11,735 nt of DNA from RGIG7213 sp045652135 (GTDB lineage Bacteria; Bacillota; Clostridia; Oscillospirales; CAG-272). The position numbers were made by a program, and so were the translations under genes. The stretch lies in NCBI GenBank assembly GCA_045652135.1, contig JAZRTS010000066.1, positions 1 to 11,735 of the forward strand, in the 5' to 3' direction. The notes under the pieces are model-generated. The model made no database searches, was not told where the DNA came from, and worked only from the letters and a program-made list of their open reading frames with translations. Numbering within the stretch: the stretch's first letter is position 1; the number at the start of each line of letters is the position of its first letter. Shown one piece after another: positions 1 to 5,622 of the stretch.

Positions 1-17
1 CGATTCACGAATCGCCC
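1..17. repeat. Same palindromic element (copy 2), truncated by the window edge
   Basis: Positions 1-17 repeat the palindrome seen at 163-182 in the opposite orientation (centre AC on the plus strand) and lack only the outermost three bases of one arm. It is again in frame in the transposase, reading A-I-R-E-S. Confidence 0.75.
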
Positions 18-306
18 GAAGATCATCTGCGTTTTTAATGTGAATGATAAAATGAATGTGATTCGGCATAATAACATAATTTTTTATTTCCGCATTGAAT
101 CTTTCGGGTATATCATTTATAATTTTATCAACGATTTTCCCGTATTCCGTCAATTTTATGACGGGCGATTCGTGAATCGCCCCTACGATGTGGGACAATA
201 TGCATTTTCTGTTTTTGGTGCACATCGTGATGAAATATGCGCCGGGGGTGCTGTAATCGAAATTTTTCAACCTTGTCGGTTTTCTTTTCGGTAATTCGTT
301 TTCCAT
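1..306 (-). CDS. REP-associated (RAYT) IS200-like HUH transposase, N-terminal 102 residues, cut by the window edge
   Basis: This minus-strand frame starts at the ATG at 306-304 and stays open for 102 codons to the window edge. The N-terminus (RLKNFDYSTPGAYFITMCT, about residues 12-30) is typical of Y1/REP-associated transposases. The sequence YVIMPNHIHFII (residues 77-88) carries the HUH metal-binding pair His83/His85. The catalytic Tyr would lie beyond the edge. Family members are single-strand endonucleases that act on REP-type hairpins, and such hairpins lie immediately upstream here (364-474). The frame contains two palindromic elements read as AIHES and AIRES (residues 43-47 and 98-102), apparently placed in variable loops. 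The family call is secure. Whether the whole gene is intact cannot be seen. The ribosome binding site is weak (GGACG shortly before the ATG). Confidence 0.85.
   Translation of the reverse strand, partial: MENELPKRKPTRLKNFDYSTPGAYFITMCTKNRKCILSHIVGAIHESPVIKLTEYGKIVDKIINDIPERFNAEIKNYVIMPNHIHFIIHIKNADDLRAIRES
163..182. repeat. 20-bp palindromic element inside the RAYT gene (copy 1)
   Basis: The 9-bp arms GGGCGATTC and GAATCGCCC are perfectly complementary around a 2-nt centre (GT on the plus strand). In the transposase frame the element reads G-A-I-H-E-S-P, with no stop and no frameshift. It resembles REP-type palindromes that RAYT proteins mobilise. Confidence 0.8.
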
Positions 307-322
307 TTTATCGTCCGTTTGT

Positions 323-350
323 TTTATAATCGCAGGGGTGATTCTGACAA
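323..350 (-). promoter_or_regulatory. Possible promoter of the RAYT gene
   Basis: On the minus strand TTGTCA (350-345) and TATAAA (328-323) are separated by 16 nt. The predicted start would leave a leader of only about 10 nt before the ATG at 306, which weakens the call. Confidence 0.35.
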
Positions 351-363
351 TATACATTAACAA

Positions 364-398
364 GCGCCCCGCCCGTCCCCCCCTCGGGCAGGGGGCGC
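364..398. repeat. GC-rich REP-like stem-loop
   Basis: GCGCCCC (364-370) pairs with GGGGCGC (392-398). Inside it GCCCG (371-375) pairs with CGGGC (385-389) around a C-rich loop. It stands out in an AT-rich intergenic region and, with the next three hairpins, lies between the divergent RAYT and MBL-hydrolase genes. It resembles a REP hairpin recognised by the adjacent transposase. There is no T-run on either side, so it is not a typical terminator. Confidence 0.6.
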
Positions 399-419
399 AT
401 ACACCGCTGTGCGGTGTAT
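399..419. repeat. Perfect 9-bp inverted repeat, hairpin 2
   Basis: ATACACCGC (399-407) and GCGGTGTAT (411-419) are exact reverse complements around the loop TGT. It directly abuts the preceding GC-rich stem-loop. Confidence 0.65.
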
Positions 420-437
420 ATTTAACAGGATATCATT

Positions 438-452
438 GTGTGCTTCGCACAC
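438..452. repeat. Perfect 6-bp inverted repeat, hairpin 3
   Basis: GTGTGC (438-443) and GCACAC (447-452) pair around the loop TTC. It is one of a series of short palindromes upstream of the transposase gene. Confidence 0.55.
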
Positions 453-474
453 CTATACATAGTATATTATAGGT
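451..474. repeat. 7-bp inverted repeat, hairpin 4
   Basis: ACCTATA (451-457) pairs with TATAGGT (468-474) across a 10-nt AT-rich loop. It overlaps the end of hairpin 3 by two bases. Positions 475-564 are AT-rich and I see nothing definable in them. Confidence 0.45.
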
Positions 475-564
475 CATAAATGGTAAAAAATCAAGAACAA
501 TGGGTTATCTTTTTATTTATAAGTGAAAAAGATTTTAAAATAACGGAAAAATTATAAAAAAGCA

Positions 565-593
565 TTGATTTTCTTGACATTTTATTATATAAT
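565..593 (+). promoter_or_regulatory. Sigma-A promoter of the MBL-gltX-glnS-pssA operon
   Basis: TTGATT (565-570) and a perfect TATAAT (588-593) are separated by exactly 17 nt, which predicts transcription from about position 600. A consensus-like TTGACA at 574-579 is only 8 nt from that -10, so it can only work with the weaker TAATGT at 598-603. Confidence 0.7.
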
Positions 594-645
594 GAATTAA
601 TGTGAGTAGTTTTGCTGTCACAAAAGTATGGCAAAGGAGAAGCGT

Positions 646-1272
646 ATGTCGGTTTTTACATACATTTTGGGAATGTATAAGACGAACTGTTATCTTGTAA
701 CAGACGGCAAAAATGCCGTTATTGTCGATCCTGCCGACAGATGTCCTTATCTTTTGTCAAAGCTTGAGGAAAAGGGGCTTTCGCTTAAACGGATACTTCT
801 TACCCACGCTCATTTTGACCATATAATGGCATCAAATGACCTGAAAGCGTCGACAGGCGCGCCGATATATGCAGGGCTTGACGATAAGGAAGGCTTGGAA
901 GACGTTGAAAAATCGTACCTGCTTCAGCTCGGACGGAAGACCGATGGTATTGCGGCTGACGGATTTTTCACCCACGGCGACAGCTTTTGTGAGCTTGGTG
1001 AAAATATCACCGTACTTCTGACACCCGGACACACAAAAGGCTCCGTGTGTTACGTTATAGGGCGCGACATTTTCTGCGGCGACCTTGTATTCAAGGACGG
1101 CTTCGGCAGATGCGACCTTTACGGCGGTGACGAGGGCAAAATGGTACAGTCGCTTAAAATGCTCCGTGACTTTTTCACGGCAAACGGAACGGACTACGTT
1201 TTGCGTCCCGGCCACGGCGACAAGCTCACAGCGGAATATTTTATGAAACAAACGGATTTTTTGAACAGATAA
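646..1272 (+). CDS. MBL-fold metallo-hydrolase (glyoxalase II-like / YcbL-type)
   Basis: A 208-residue cytoplasmic hydrolase of the metallo-beta-lactamase superfamily, small glyoxalase II-like branch. Members hydrolyse thioesters or related substrates at a two-metal site; the substrate here is unknown. The metal-binding set is complete: THAHFDH (His54, His56, Asp58, His59), His129 in PGHTKGS, Asp146 in GDLVF and His190 in PGHG. I chose the ATG at 646 over the in-frame ATG at 628. AAAGGAG (633-639) sits 6 nt before 646, while nothing comparable precedes 628, and homologues begin just before this point. It is the first gene of the operon, with 13 nt to gltX. Its position next to tRNA synthetases gives no obvious functional link. 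Confidence 0.88.
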   Translation: MSVFTYILGMYKTNCYLVTDGKNAVIVDPADRCPYLLSKLEEKGLSLKRILLTHAHFDHIMASNDLKASTGAPIYAGLDDKEGLEDVEKSYLLQLGRKTDGIAADGFFTHGDSFCELGENITVLLTPGHTKGSVCYVIGRDIFCGDLVFKDGFGRCDLYGGDEGKMVQSLKMLRDFFTANGTDYVLRPGHGDKLTAEYFMKQTDFLNR

Positions 1273-1285
1273 ACGGAGAATTACT

Positions 1286-2977
1286 ATGAACTACGGATAT
1301 ATTGCGGAATTGCTTTTCCCCGACGTCACTCTGACACCCGAGGATATTGAAGCAAGATACCCCAAAAGACAGCTTCCCGAGGGCGCAAAGGTTACAAGAT
1401 TTGCTCCTTCCCCCACAGGCTTCGTGCATTTCGGCGGACTTTTTCCGTCAACCGTGTGCGAAAGACTTGCGCATCAGTCCGACGGTGTGTTCTATCTGAG
1501 AATTGAGGACACAGACGGCAAGCGCGAGGTACCGGGCGCGGCGCAGGCGCTTATAAAAACGCTTGCGATGTACGGCATTAATTTTGACGAGGGCGCAGCC
1601 CTTGCCGATGACGGAAGCATCTGCGACAACGGCGCATACGGCCCGTACAAGCAGAGTGAAAGAGCTGAAATATACCGTGTTTATGCCAAAAAGCTCGTAA
1701 GCGAGGGTAAGGCTTACCCCTGTTTTACAACGGAAGAAGAACTGGAGGAGCTCAACGCGCAGGACAAAAAGGCTGAAGTAAAGAGCCGTGAATGGACACC
1801 TGAGCTTGAAGCACAGCAGAAGGCAGAAATGCTGAAGCTCCGCGACATAACAGAGGAAGAAATAAAGGAACACCTTGAAAAAGGACACCCATTTGTGCTC
1901 CGTATGCTTGCAAAAACGGACGGTGAGCGCAAAATAAAGGTCACAGACCTTGTAAAGGGCACGTTGGAGCTTCCCGAAAACGACAAGGACGAAGTGCTTT
2001 TAAAAAGCAACGGAATCCCCACATACCACTTCGCGCACGCCGTTGATGACCATCTGATGGGCACAACGCACGTTGTAAGAGGTGAGGAATGGCTGCCGAG
2101 CTTGCCCCGACACATAATGCTTTTCGATTATCTCGGATTTAAAGCACCCAAATATCTGCATATTGCGCAGATAATGCGTCTTGACGAGGAAGGCAACAAA
2201 AAGAAGCTTTCAAAGCGTGACATGGGCGCATCGCTTGACGATTACGCAAAAATGGGCATCGCCCCCGAATGTGTAAGAGAATATATAATGACGCTCCTCA
2301 ATTCAAACTATGAGGAATGGCACATGCAGAATCCCGACAAAACACCCGACGATTTCCCGTTCTCGATAAAGAAAATGAGCGTTTCGGGCTGTCTTTTCGA
2401 CTTCAATAAGCTCACCGACGTTTCCAAAAACGTAATCTGCAAAATGACAGCCGACAAGGTGTATGAGGACACGGCAAAGTGGGCAGAGGAATTTGACAAA
2501 GAATTTTACGACATATTCACGAAATGCCCCGAATACGCAAAGAAGATACTTGCAATAGGACGCGGCGGCAACAAGCCCCGTAAGGACATTGCAACGTGGG
2601 CAGACGTTAAGCCTTACGTAAGCTACTTCTACGACGAGCTGTTTGCAAAAGAGGCTGATTTTGACGAAAAGTTTGATAAAGCCGACATCAAAAAGGCTTT
2701 GACGCTTTACCTTGAAAAATATAATAAAGATGCAGATAATTCCGCATGGTTCGATTCCATTAAGGAAATAGCTTCCGAAATAGGCTTCGCACCCGAAATG
2801 AAGCTGTACAAGAAGAACCCCGAGGAATACCGTGGCCATGTCGGTGACGTAAGCTCGTTTGTACGTCTTGCCGTAACGGGCAGAACAAACACACCCGACC
2901 TCTTTGAGATAATCTCCGTTATGGGTGAGGAAATGATGAAAAACCGTATTGAGAGCGCAATATCCTCTCTTAACTAA
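1286..2977 (+). CDS. gltX: Glutamate--tRNA ligase (GluRS)
   Basis: A class I aminoacyl-tRNA synthetase that charges tRNA-Glu with glutamate in the cytoplasm. The catalytic domain opens with RFAPSPTGFVHFGG (residues 38-51), where HFGG (48-51) stands in for the HIGH signature. The ATP-binding KMSKS motif appears as KKLSKRD (306-312). The acceptor-binding and connective parts lie between, and the helical anticodon-binding region follows. At 563 residues it is longer than the usual 470-490, with about 35 extra residues before the catalytic core, as I recall for the clostridial subtype. The start is fixed by GGAG at 1275-1278. With glnS directly downstream, this enzyme need not mischarge tRNA-Gln, so it is probably a discriminating GluRS. 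That is inference; specificity is not readable from the motifs. Confidence 0.95.
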   Translation: MNYGYIAELLFPDVTLTPEDIEARYPKRQLPEGAKVTRFAPSPTGFVHFGGLFPSTVCERLAHQSDGVFYLRIEDTDGKREVPGAAQALIKTLAMYGINFDEGAALADDGSICDNGAYGPYKQSERAEIYRVYAKKLVSEGKAYPCFTTEEELEELNAQDKKAEVKSREWTPELEAQQKAEMLKLRDITEEEIKEHLEKGHPFVLRMLAKTDGERKIKVTDLVKGTLELPENDKDEVLLKSNGIPTYHFAHAVDDHLMGTTHVVRGEEWLPSLPRHIMLFDYLGFKAPKYLHIAQIMRLDEEGNKKKLSKRDMGASLDDYAKMGIAPECVREYIMTLLNSNYEEWHMQNPDKTPDDFPFSIKKMSVSGCLFDFNKLTDVSKNVICKMTADKVYEDTAKWAEEFDKEFYDIFTKCPEYAKKILAIGRGGNKPRKDIATWADVKPYVSYFYDELFAKEADFDEKFDKADIKKALTLYLEKYNKDADNSAWFDSIKEIASEIGFAPEMKLYKKNPEEYRGHVGDVSSFVRLAVTGRTNTPDLFEIISVMGEEMMKNRIESAISSLN

Positions 2978-2998
2978 AACAAAGGCAGGAATAAAGAT

Positions 2999-4645
2999 AT
3001 GGAAAATACATCGAATTTCATACACGACATTATAAACAAAGACCTTGAAGCAAACCCCGAGCTCAAAATACACACAAGATTTCCGCCCGAGCCTAACGGA
3101 TATCTCCACATAGGCCACTGCAAGGCGCTCGTTATCGACTTCGGCACGGCGAAAAAGTACGGCGGCATGTGCAATCTCCGTATGGACGACACGAACCCCG
3201 CAAAAGAGGATACGGAGTTTGTCGATGCTATAAAAGAAGACATTCACTGGCTCGGATTTGACTGGGACGACAGATTTTTCTACGGCTCGGATTACTTTGA
3301 CGTGACTTACGGCATTGCCGAAAGACTTATAAAAGACGGCTTGGCATACGTTTGCGAGCTTACACCCGAACAGTTCAGAGAATACAGAGGCGACACGACG
3401 CATCCTGCGGTATCGCCCTATCGCGACAGACCTATTGAGGAAAACCTTGATCTTTTCCGCCGTATGCGTGACGGAGAATTTCCCGAGGGTAAATATACAC
3501 TCCGCGCAAAGATAGATCTTGCATCGGGCAATTTCAATATGCGTGACCCCGTTTTGTACCGCATACGCTTCATTGACCACCACCGTCAGGGAAAAACGTG
3601 GTGTATATTCCCCATGTATGACTTCGCTCATCCTATTCAGGATGCAATAGAGGGTATTACACACAGCCTTTGCTCACTTGAGTATGAGGATCACAGACCT
3701 CTTTATAACTGGGTGGTTGAGCACGCAGGACTTGCGGGAAAGCCCCGTCAGATAGAGTTTGCAAGACTTAACGTGACGTACACGGTAATGAGCAAGAGAT
3801 ACTTGCGTTCGCTCGTCGAGGGCGGACTTGTTGACGGCTGGGACGACCCCAGAATGCCCACGCTTTGCGGACTTCGCCGCCGCGGATTTACCCCCGGCGC
3901 AATACTTGATTTCTGCGAAAGAATAGGCGTTGCAAAGTCAAACAGCACGGTTGACATTGAGCTTTTGGAGCACTGCGTGCGTGAGGAGCTTAACAAAACG
4001 GCACAGCGCAGAATTGCCGTGCTTGATCCCGTCAAGGTGACGATTACGAATTATCCTGAGGATAAAACGGAATATTTCACAGTAACGAACAACCCGAATG
4101 ACGAAAGCGCCGGAACAAGACAGATTCCCTTCACACGTGAGCTTTACGTTGACAGAGAAGACGTTTCGACGAATCCTCCCCCCAAGTATTTCAGACTGAA
4201 AGAAGGCGGCGAGGTACGTCTTATGGGCGCGTATATCGTTAAATGCGACAAGATAATCACAGACGACGACGGCAACGTTACGGAGGTGCTTTGCACGGCT
4301 GATCTGCAGTCAGGCTGCGGCAACCCGTTTGACGGCAGAAAGATAAAGGGTACGATACACTGGCTGTCACAGGCGCACGCTGTAAAAGCAAACGTAATGC
4401 TTTATGACAGACTTTTCACGACACCCGATCCGTCAAATCTCCCCGAAGGTAAAACGTACAACGATTTTCTTAATCCCGACTCACTTAAAAAGCTTGATAA
4501 CTGCTTTATGGAACCGTCACTTGCAGAAGCAAAGCCCGGCGATAAATTCCAATTTGTAAGAATGGGGTATTTCTGTCTTGATACAAAGAACGAAAACACC
4601 TTCAACAGGGTGGTAACGTTAAAAGACAGTTATAAAGTACAGTGA
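2999..4645 (+). CDS. glnS: Glutamine--tRNA ligase (GlnRS)
   Basis: A class I synthetase that attaches glutamine directly to tRNA-Gln. FPPEPNGYLHIGH (residues 28-40) holds the HIGH motif (37-40), and the ATP loop is VMSKR (263-267), both in the form typical of GlnRS rather than GluRS. NLRMDDTNP (59-67) and the DGWDDPRMPTL stretch after MSKR also match GlnRS. The two-barrel anticodon-binding region begins near residue 340 (RRIAVLDPVKV). The length of 548 residues is close to the 554 of E. coli GlnRS. It follows gltX by 21 nt with an AGGCAGGA-type ribosome binding site. GlnRS is not universal in Gram-positive bacteria, many of which make Gln-tRNA with the GatCAB amidotransferase, so this gene is probably an old acquisition kept with gltX. 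Confidence 0.95.
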   Translation: MENTSNFIHDIINKDLEANPELKIHTRFPPEPNGYLHIGHCKALVIDFGTAKKYGGMCNLRMDDTNPAKEDTEFVDAIKEDIHWLGFDWDDRFFYGSDYFDVTYGIAERLIKDGLAYVCELTPEQFREYRGDTTHPAVSPYRDRPIEENLDLFRRMRDGEFPEGKYTLRAKIDLASGNFNMRDPVLYRIRFIDHHRQGKTWCIFPMYDFAHPIQDAIEGITHSLCSLEYEDHRPLYNWVVEHAGLAGKPRQIEFARLNVTYTVMSKRYLRSLVEGGLVDGWDDPRMPTLCGLRRRGFTPGAILDFCERIGVAKSNSTVDIELLEHCVREELNKTAQRRIAVLDPVKVTITNYPEDKTEYFTVTNNPNDESAGTRQIPFTRELYVDREDVSTNPPPKYFRLKEGGEVRLMGAYIVKCDKIITDDDGNVTEVLCTADLQSGCGNPFDGRKIKGTIHWLSQAHAVKANVMLYDRLFTTPDPSNLPEGKTYNDFLNPDSLKKLDNCFMEPSLAEAKPGDKFQFVRMGYFCLDTKNENTFNRVVTLKDSYKVQ

Positions 4646-4647
4646 TT

Positions 4648-5298
4648 ATGAAAAATAAAATTCTCATTGGTTTTTATAACTACACGGTCATAGCAACGTA
4701 TGCGGCGCTCGTGTTCGGCGTTTTCGGAATATATTCGGCAATGAAGGGCGATTCATTCGTGGCGATAGTGCTTTTGCTGCTTGCCGGCTCTCTTGATATG
4801 TTTGACGGAAGAATTGCCAAAACGAGAACGAGGACGGCTGATGAAAAGCACTTCGGAATACAGATAGATTCGCTGTGCGACCTCGTCAATTTCGGCGTAT
4901 TACCGACGGTCATCGGTTGGTCGCTTGGTCTTAAAGGCTTAGGATTTACGGCACTTTTCGCGCTTTACGTCCTGACGGCGCAGATAAGACTTGCATATTT
5001 CAACGTTGACGAGTTCAACCGTCAGAACAAGACGACCGAGGGAAGAAAATACTACACGGGACTTCCCGTTACGTCCTCGGCACTTCTGTTCCCGTTCGTT
5101 TATACGTTCTCCGCACCCTTCGGTACGGAAGCCACGGCAATAGCGTACGGCATAATGACGTTCGTGTGCGCGGTGTTCTTCGTGCTTAATATAAGAATAC
5201 CGAAGCCGCAGAAAAAAATGATAGCCTCATTCGCTGTGATCGGTCTTGCGATGCTTGCTTGCCTCATCTGTTTTAAGCTCAACGGAACGCTTTCATAA
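4648..5298 (+). CDS. pssA: CDP-alcohol phosphatidyltransferase, probably phosphatidylserine synthase
   Basis: A 216-residue integral membrane enzyme. The CDP-alcohol phosphotransferase signature is clear: DMFDGRIA (residues 50-57, Asp50, Asp53, Gly54, Ala57) followed by Gly70, Asp74 and Asp78 in FGIQIDSLCD. These residues bind CDP-diacylglycerol and metal. Hydrophobic stretches flank and follow the motif, consistent with several membrane helices. The resemblance is to CDP-diacylglycerol--serine O-phosphatidyltransferase, first step to phosphatidylethanolamine; a related CDP-alcohol transferase cannot be excluded. The start is uncertain. GTG at 4642 overlaps the glnS stop (GTGA), while ATG at 4648 lies 2 nt after it. 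Neither has a clear Shine-Dalgarno sequence, so translation is probably coupled to glnS. It is the last gene of the operon. Confidence 0.85.
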   Translation: MKNKILIGFYNYTVIATYAALVFGVFGIYSAMKGDSFVAIVLLLLAGSLDMFDGRIAKTRTRTADEKHFGIQIDSLCDLVNFGVLPTVIGWSLGLKGLGFTALFALYVLTAQIRLAYFNVDEFNRQNKTTEGRKYYTGLPVTSSALLFPFVYTFSAPFGTEATAIAYGIMTFVCAVFFVLNIRIPKPQKKMIASFAVIGLAMLACLICFKLNGTLS

Positions 5299-5303
5299 GC
5301 GTT
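5286..5303 (+). other. Perfect inverted repeat spanning the pssA stop codon
   Basis: AACGCTT (5286-5292) and AAGCGTT (5297-5303) pair around TCAT, and the TAA stop falls in the hairpin. There is no T-run after it, so it may stabilise the mRNA end or be a weak terminator rather than an efficient one. Confidence 0.4.
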
Positions 5304-5372
5304 TATGGTGATTTTGTATAAAAAGCGTATTTTATGAGAATATATGTTCTGCAATTTTTTTGAAATAAGCTA

Positions 5373-5401
5373 TTGCAAAAAAAATAATAATGTGGTATAA
5401 T
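5373..5401 (+). promoter_or_regulatory. Sigma-A promoter with extended -10, upstream of a candidate small RNA
   Basis: TTGCAA (5373-5378) and TATAAT (5396-5401) are separated by 17 nt, with TG at 5393-5394 giving an extended -10. It points into a region with no convincing gene, towards the terminator at 5521-5545. The same TTGCAA/17/TATAAT layout drives both TIR genes in this window. Confidence 0.65.
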
Positions 5402-5407
5402 TAATTC

Positions 5408-5545
5408 ATCATATGCTATCCGCAGGATAGGTAAAATAGATTTTTTTTACATGTTTTTCCTCTATTTGCGATTCTCCTCCTTTTTGTTTATCGTACTGCG
5501 GATATTTGCTTCAAAAAAAACGCCCTCAACTTCGGGCGTTTTTTT
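5408..5545 (+). ncRNA. Candidate small non-coding RNA, about 138 nt
   Basis: A good promoter and a strong intrinsic terminator bracket about 138 nt. Long-range pairing is visible: TATCCGCAG (5417-5425) with CTGCGGATA (5496-5504), enclosing a hairpin AAATAGA (5434-5440) with TCTATTT (5461-5467). The 5' strand of the outer stem can alternatively form a local hairpin, CTATCC (5416-5421) with GGATAG (5425-5430), so two exclusive folds exist. The stretch left unpaired contains CCTCCTTT (5476-5483), matching the anti-Shine-Dalgarno end of 16S rRNA. It could pair with GGAGG ribosome binding sites. I cannot assign it to a known RNA family. It might instead be only the 3' trailer of the pssA operon. 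Confidence 0.5.
5513..5545. terminator. Bidirectional intrinsic terminator
   Basis: CGCCC (5521-5525) pairs with GGGCG (5534-5538). A8 lies on the left and T7 on the right, extending the stem and giving a U-tract in both directions. It can end the plus-strand operon or small RNA and catch read-through from the minus-strand TIR gene. Confidence 0.85.
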
Positions 5546-5562
5546 GTTTTTTCTGAATACGT

Positions 5563-5594
5563 AAAATCTCCCTGTTAAAACAAGGAGATTTTTT
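5563..5594. terminator. Second bidirectional intrinsic terminator, main terminator of the TIR gene
   Basis: AAAATCTCC (5563-5571) pairs with GGAGATTTT (5584-5592). The stem continues past one C-A mismatch to a short loop and has a T-run on the plus side. It lies about 30 nt beyond the stop of the minus-strand TIR gene, in tandem with the hairpin at 5521-5538. Confidence 0.75.
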
Positions 5595-5622
5595 AATTCG
5601 TTTAAAAATTAAATTTTAAACC

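Noticed and set aside
40..294. 84-codon plus-strand frame at the left edge
   Set aside because: It is the opposite strand of the RAYT transposase, whose HUH motif and family sequence are clear on the minus strand.
574..593. TTGACA and TATAAT before the MBL gene as one promoter
   Set aside because: They are only 8 nt apart, which is too close. TTGATT at 565-570 gives the proper 17-nt spacer to the same -10.
628..645. Earlier start (ATG 628) for the MBL hydrolase
   Set aside because: The ribosome binding site AAAGGAG lies inside this extension and fits ATG 646. The extra residues MAKEKR are simply the translated ribosome binding site.
2303..3664. 453-codon minus-strand open frame across gltX and glnS
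   Set aside because: It is antisense to two certain genes, is rich in Cys, Val and Phe as shadow frames are, and has no recognisable domain or ribosome binding site.
5451..5564. 37-codon hydrophobic mini-ORF (MFFLYLRFSS...) in the small-RNA region, considered as a small toxic peptide
   Set aside because: It has no Shine-Dalgarno sequence, it runs through the terminator hairpin, and its composition follows from the T-rich DNA.
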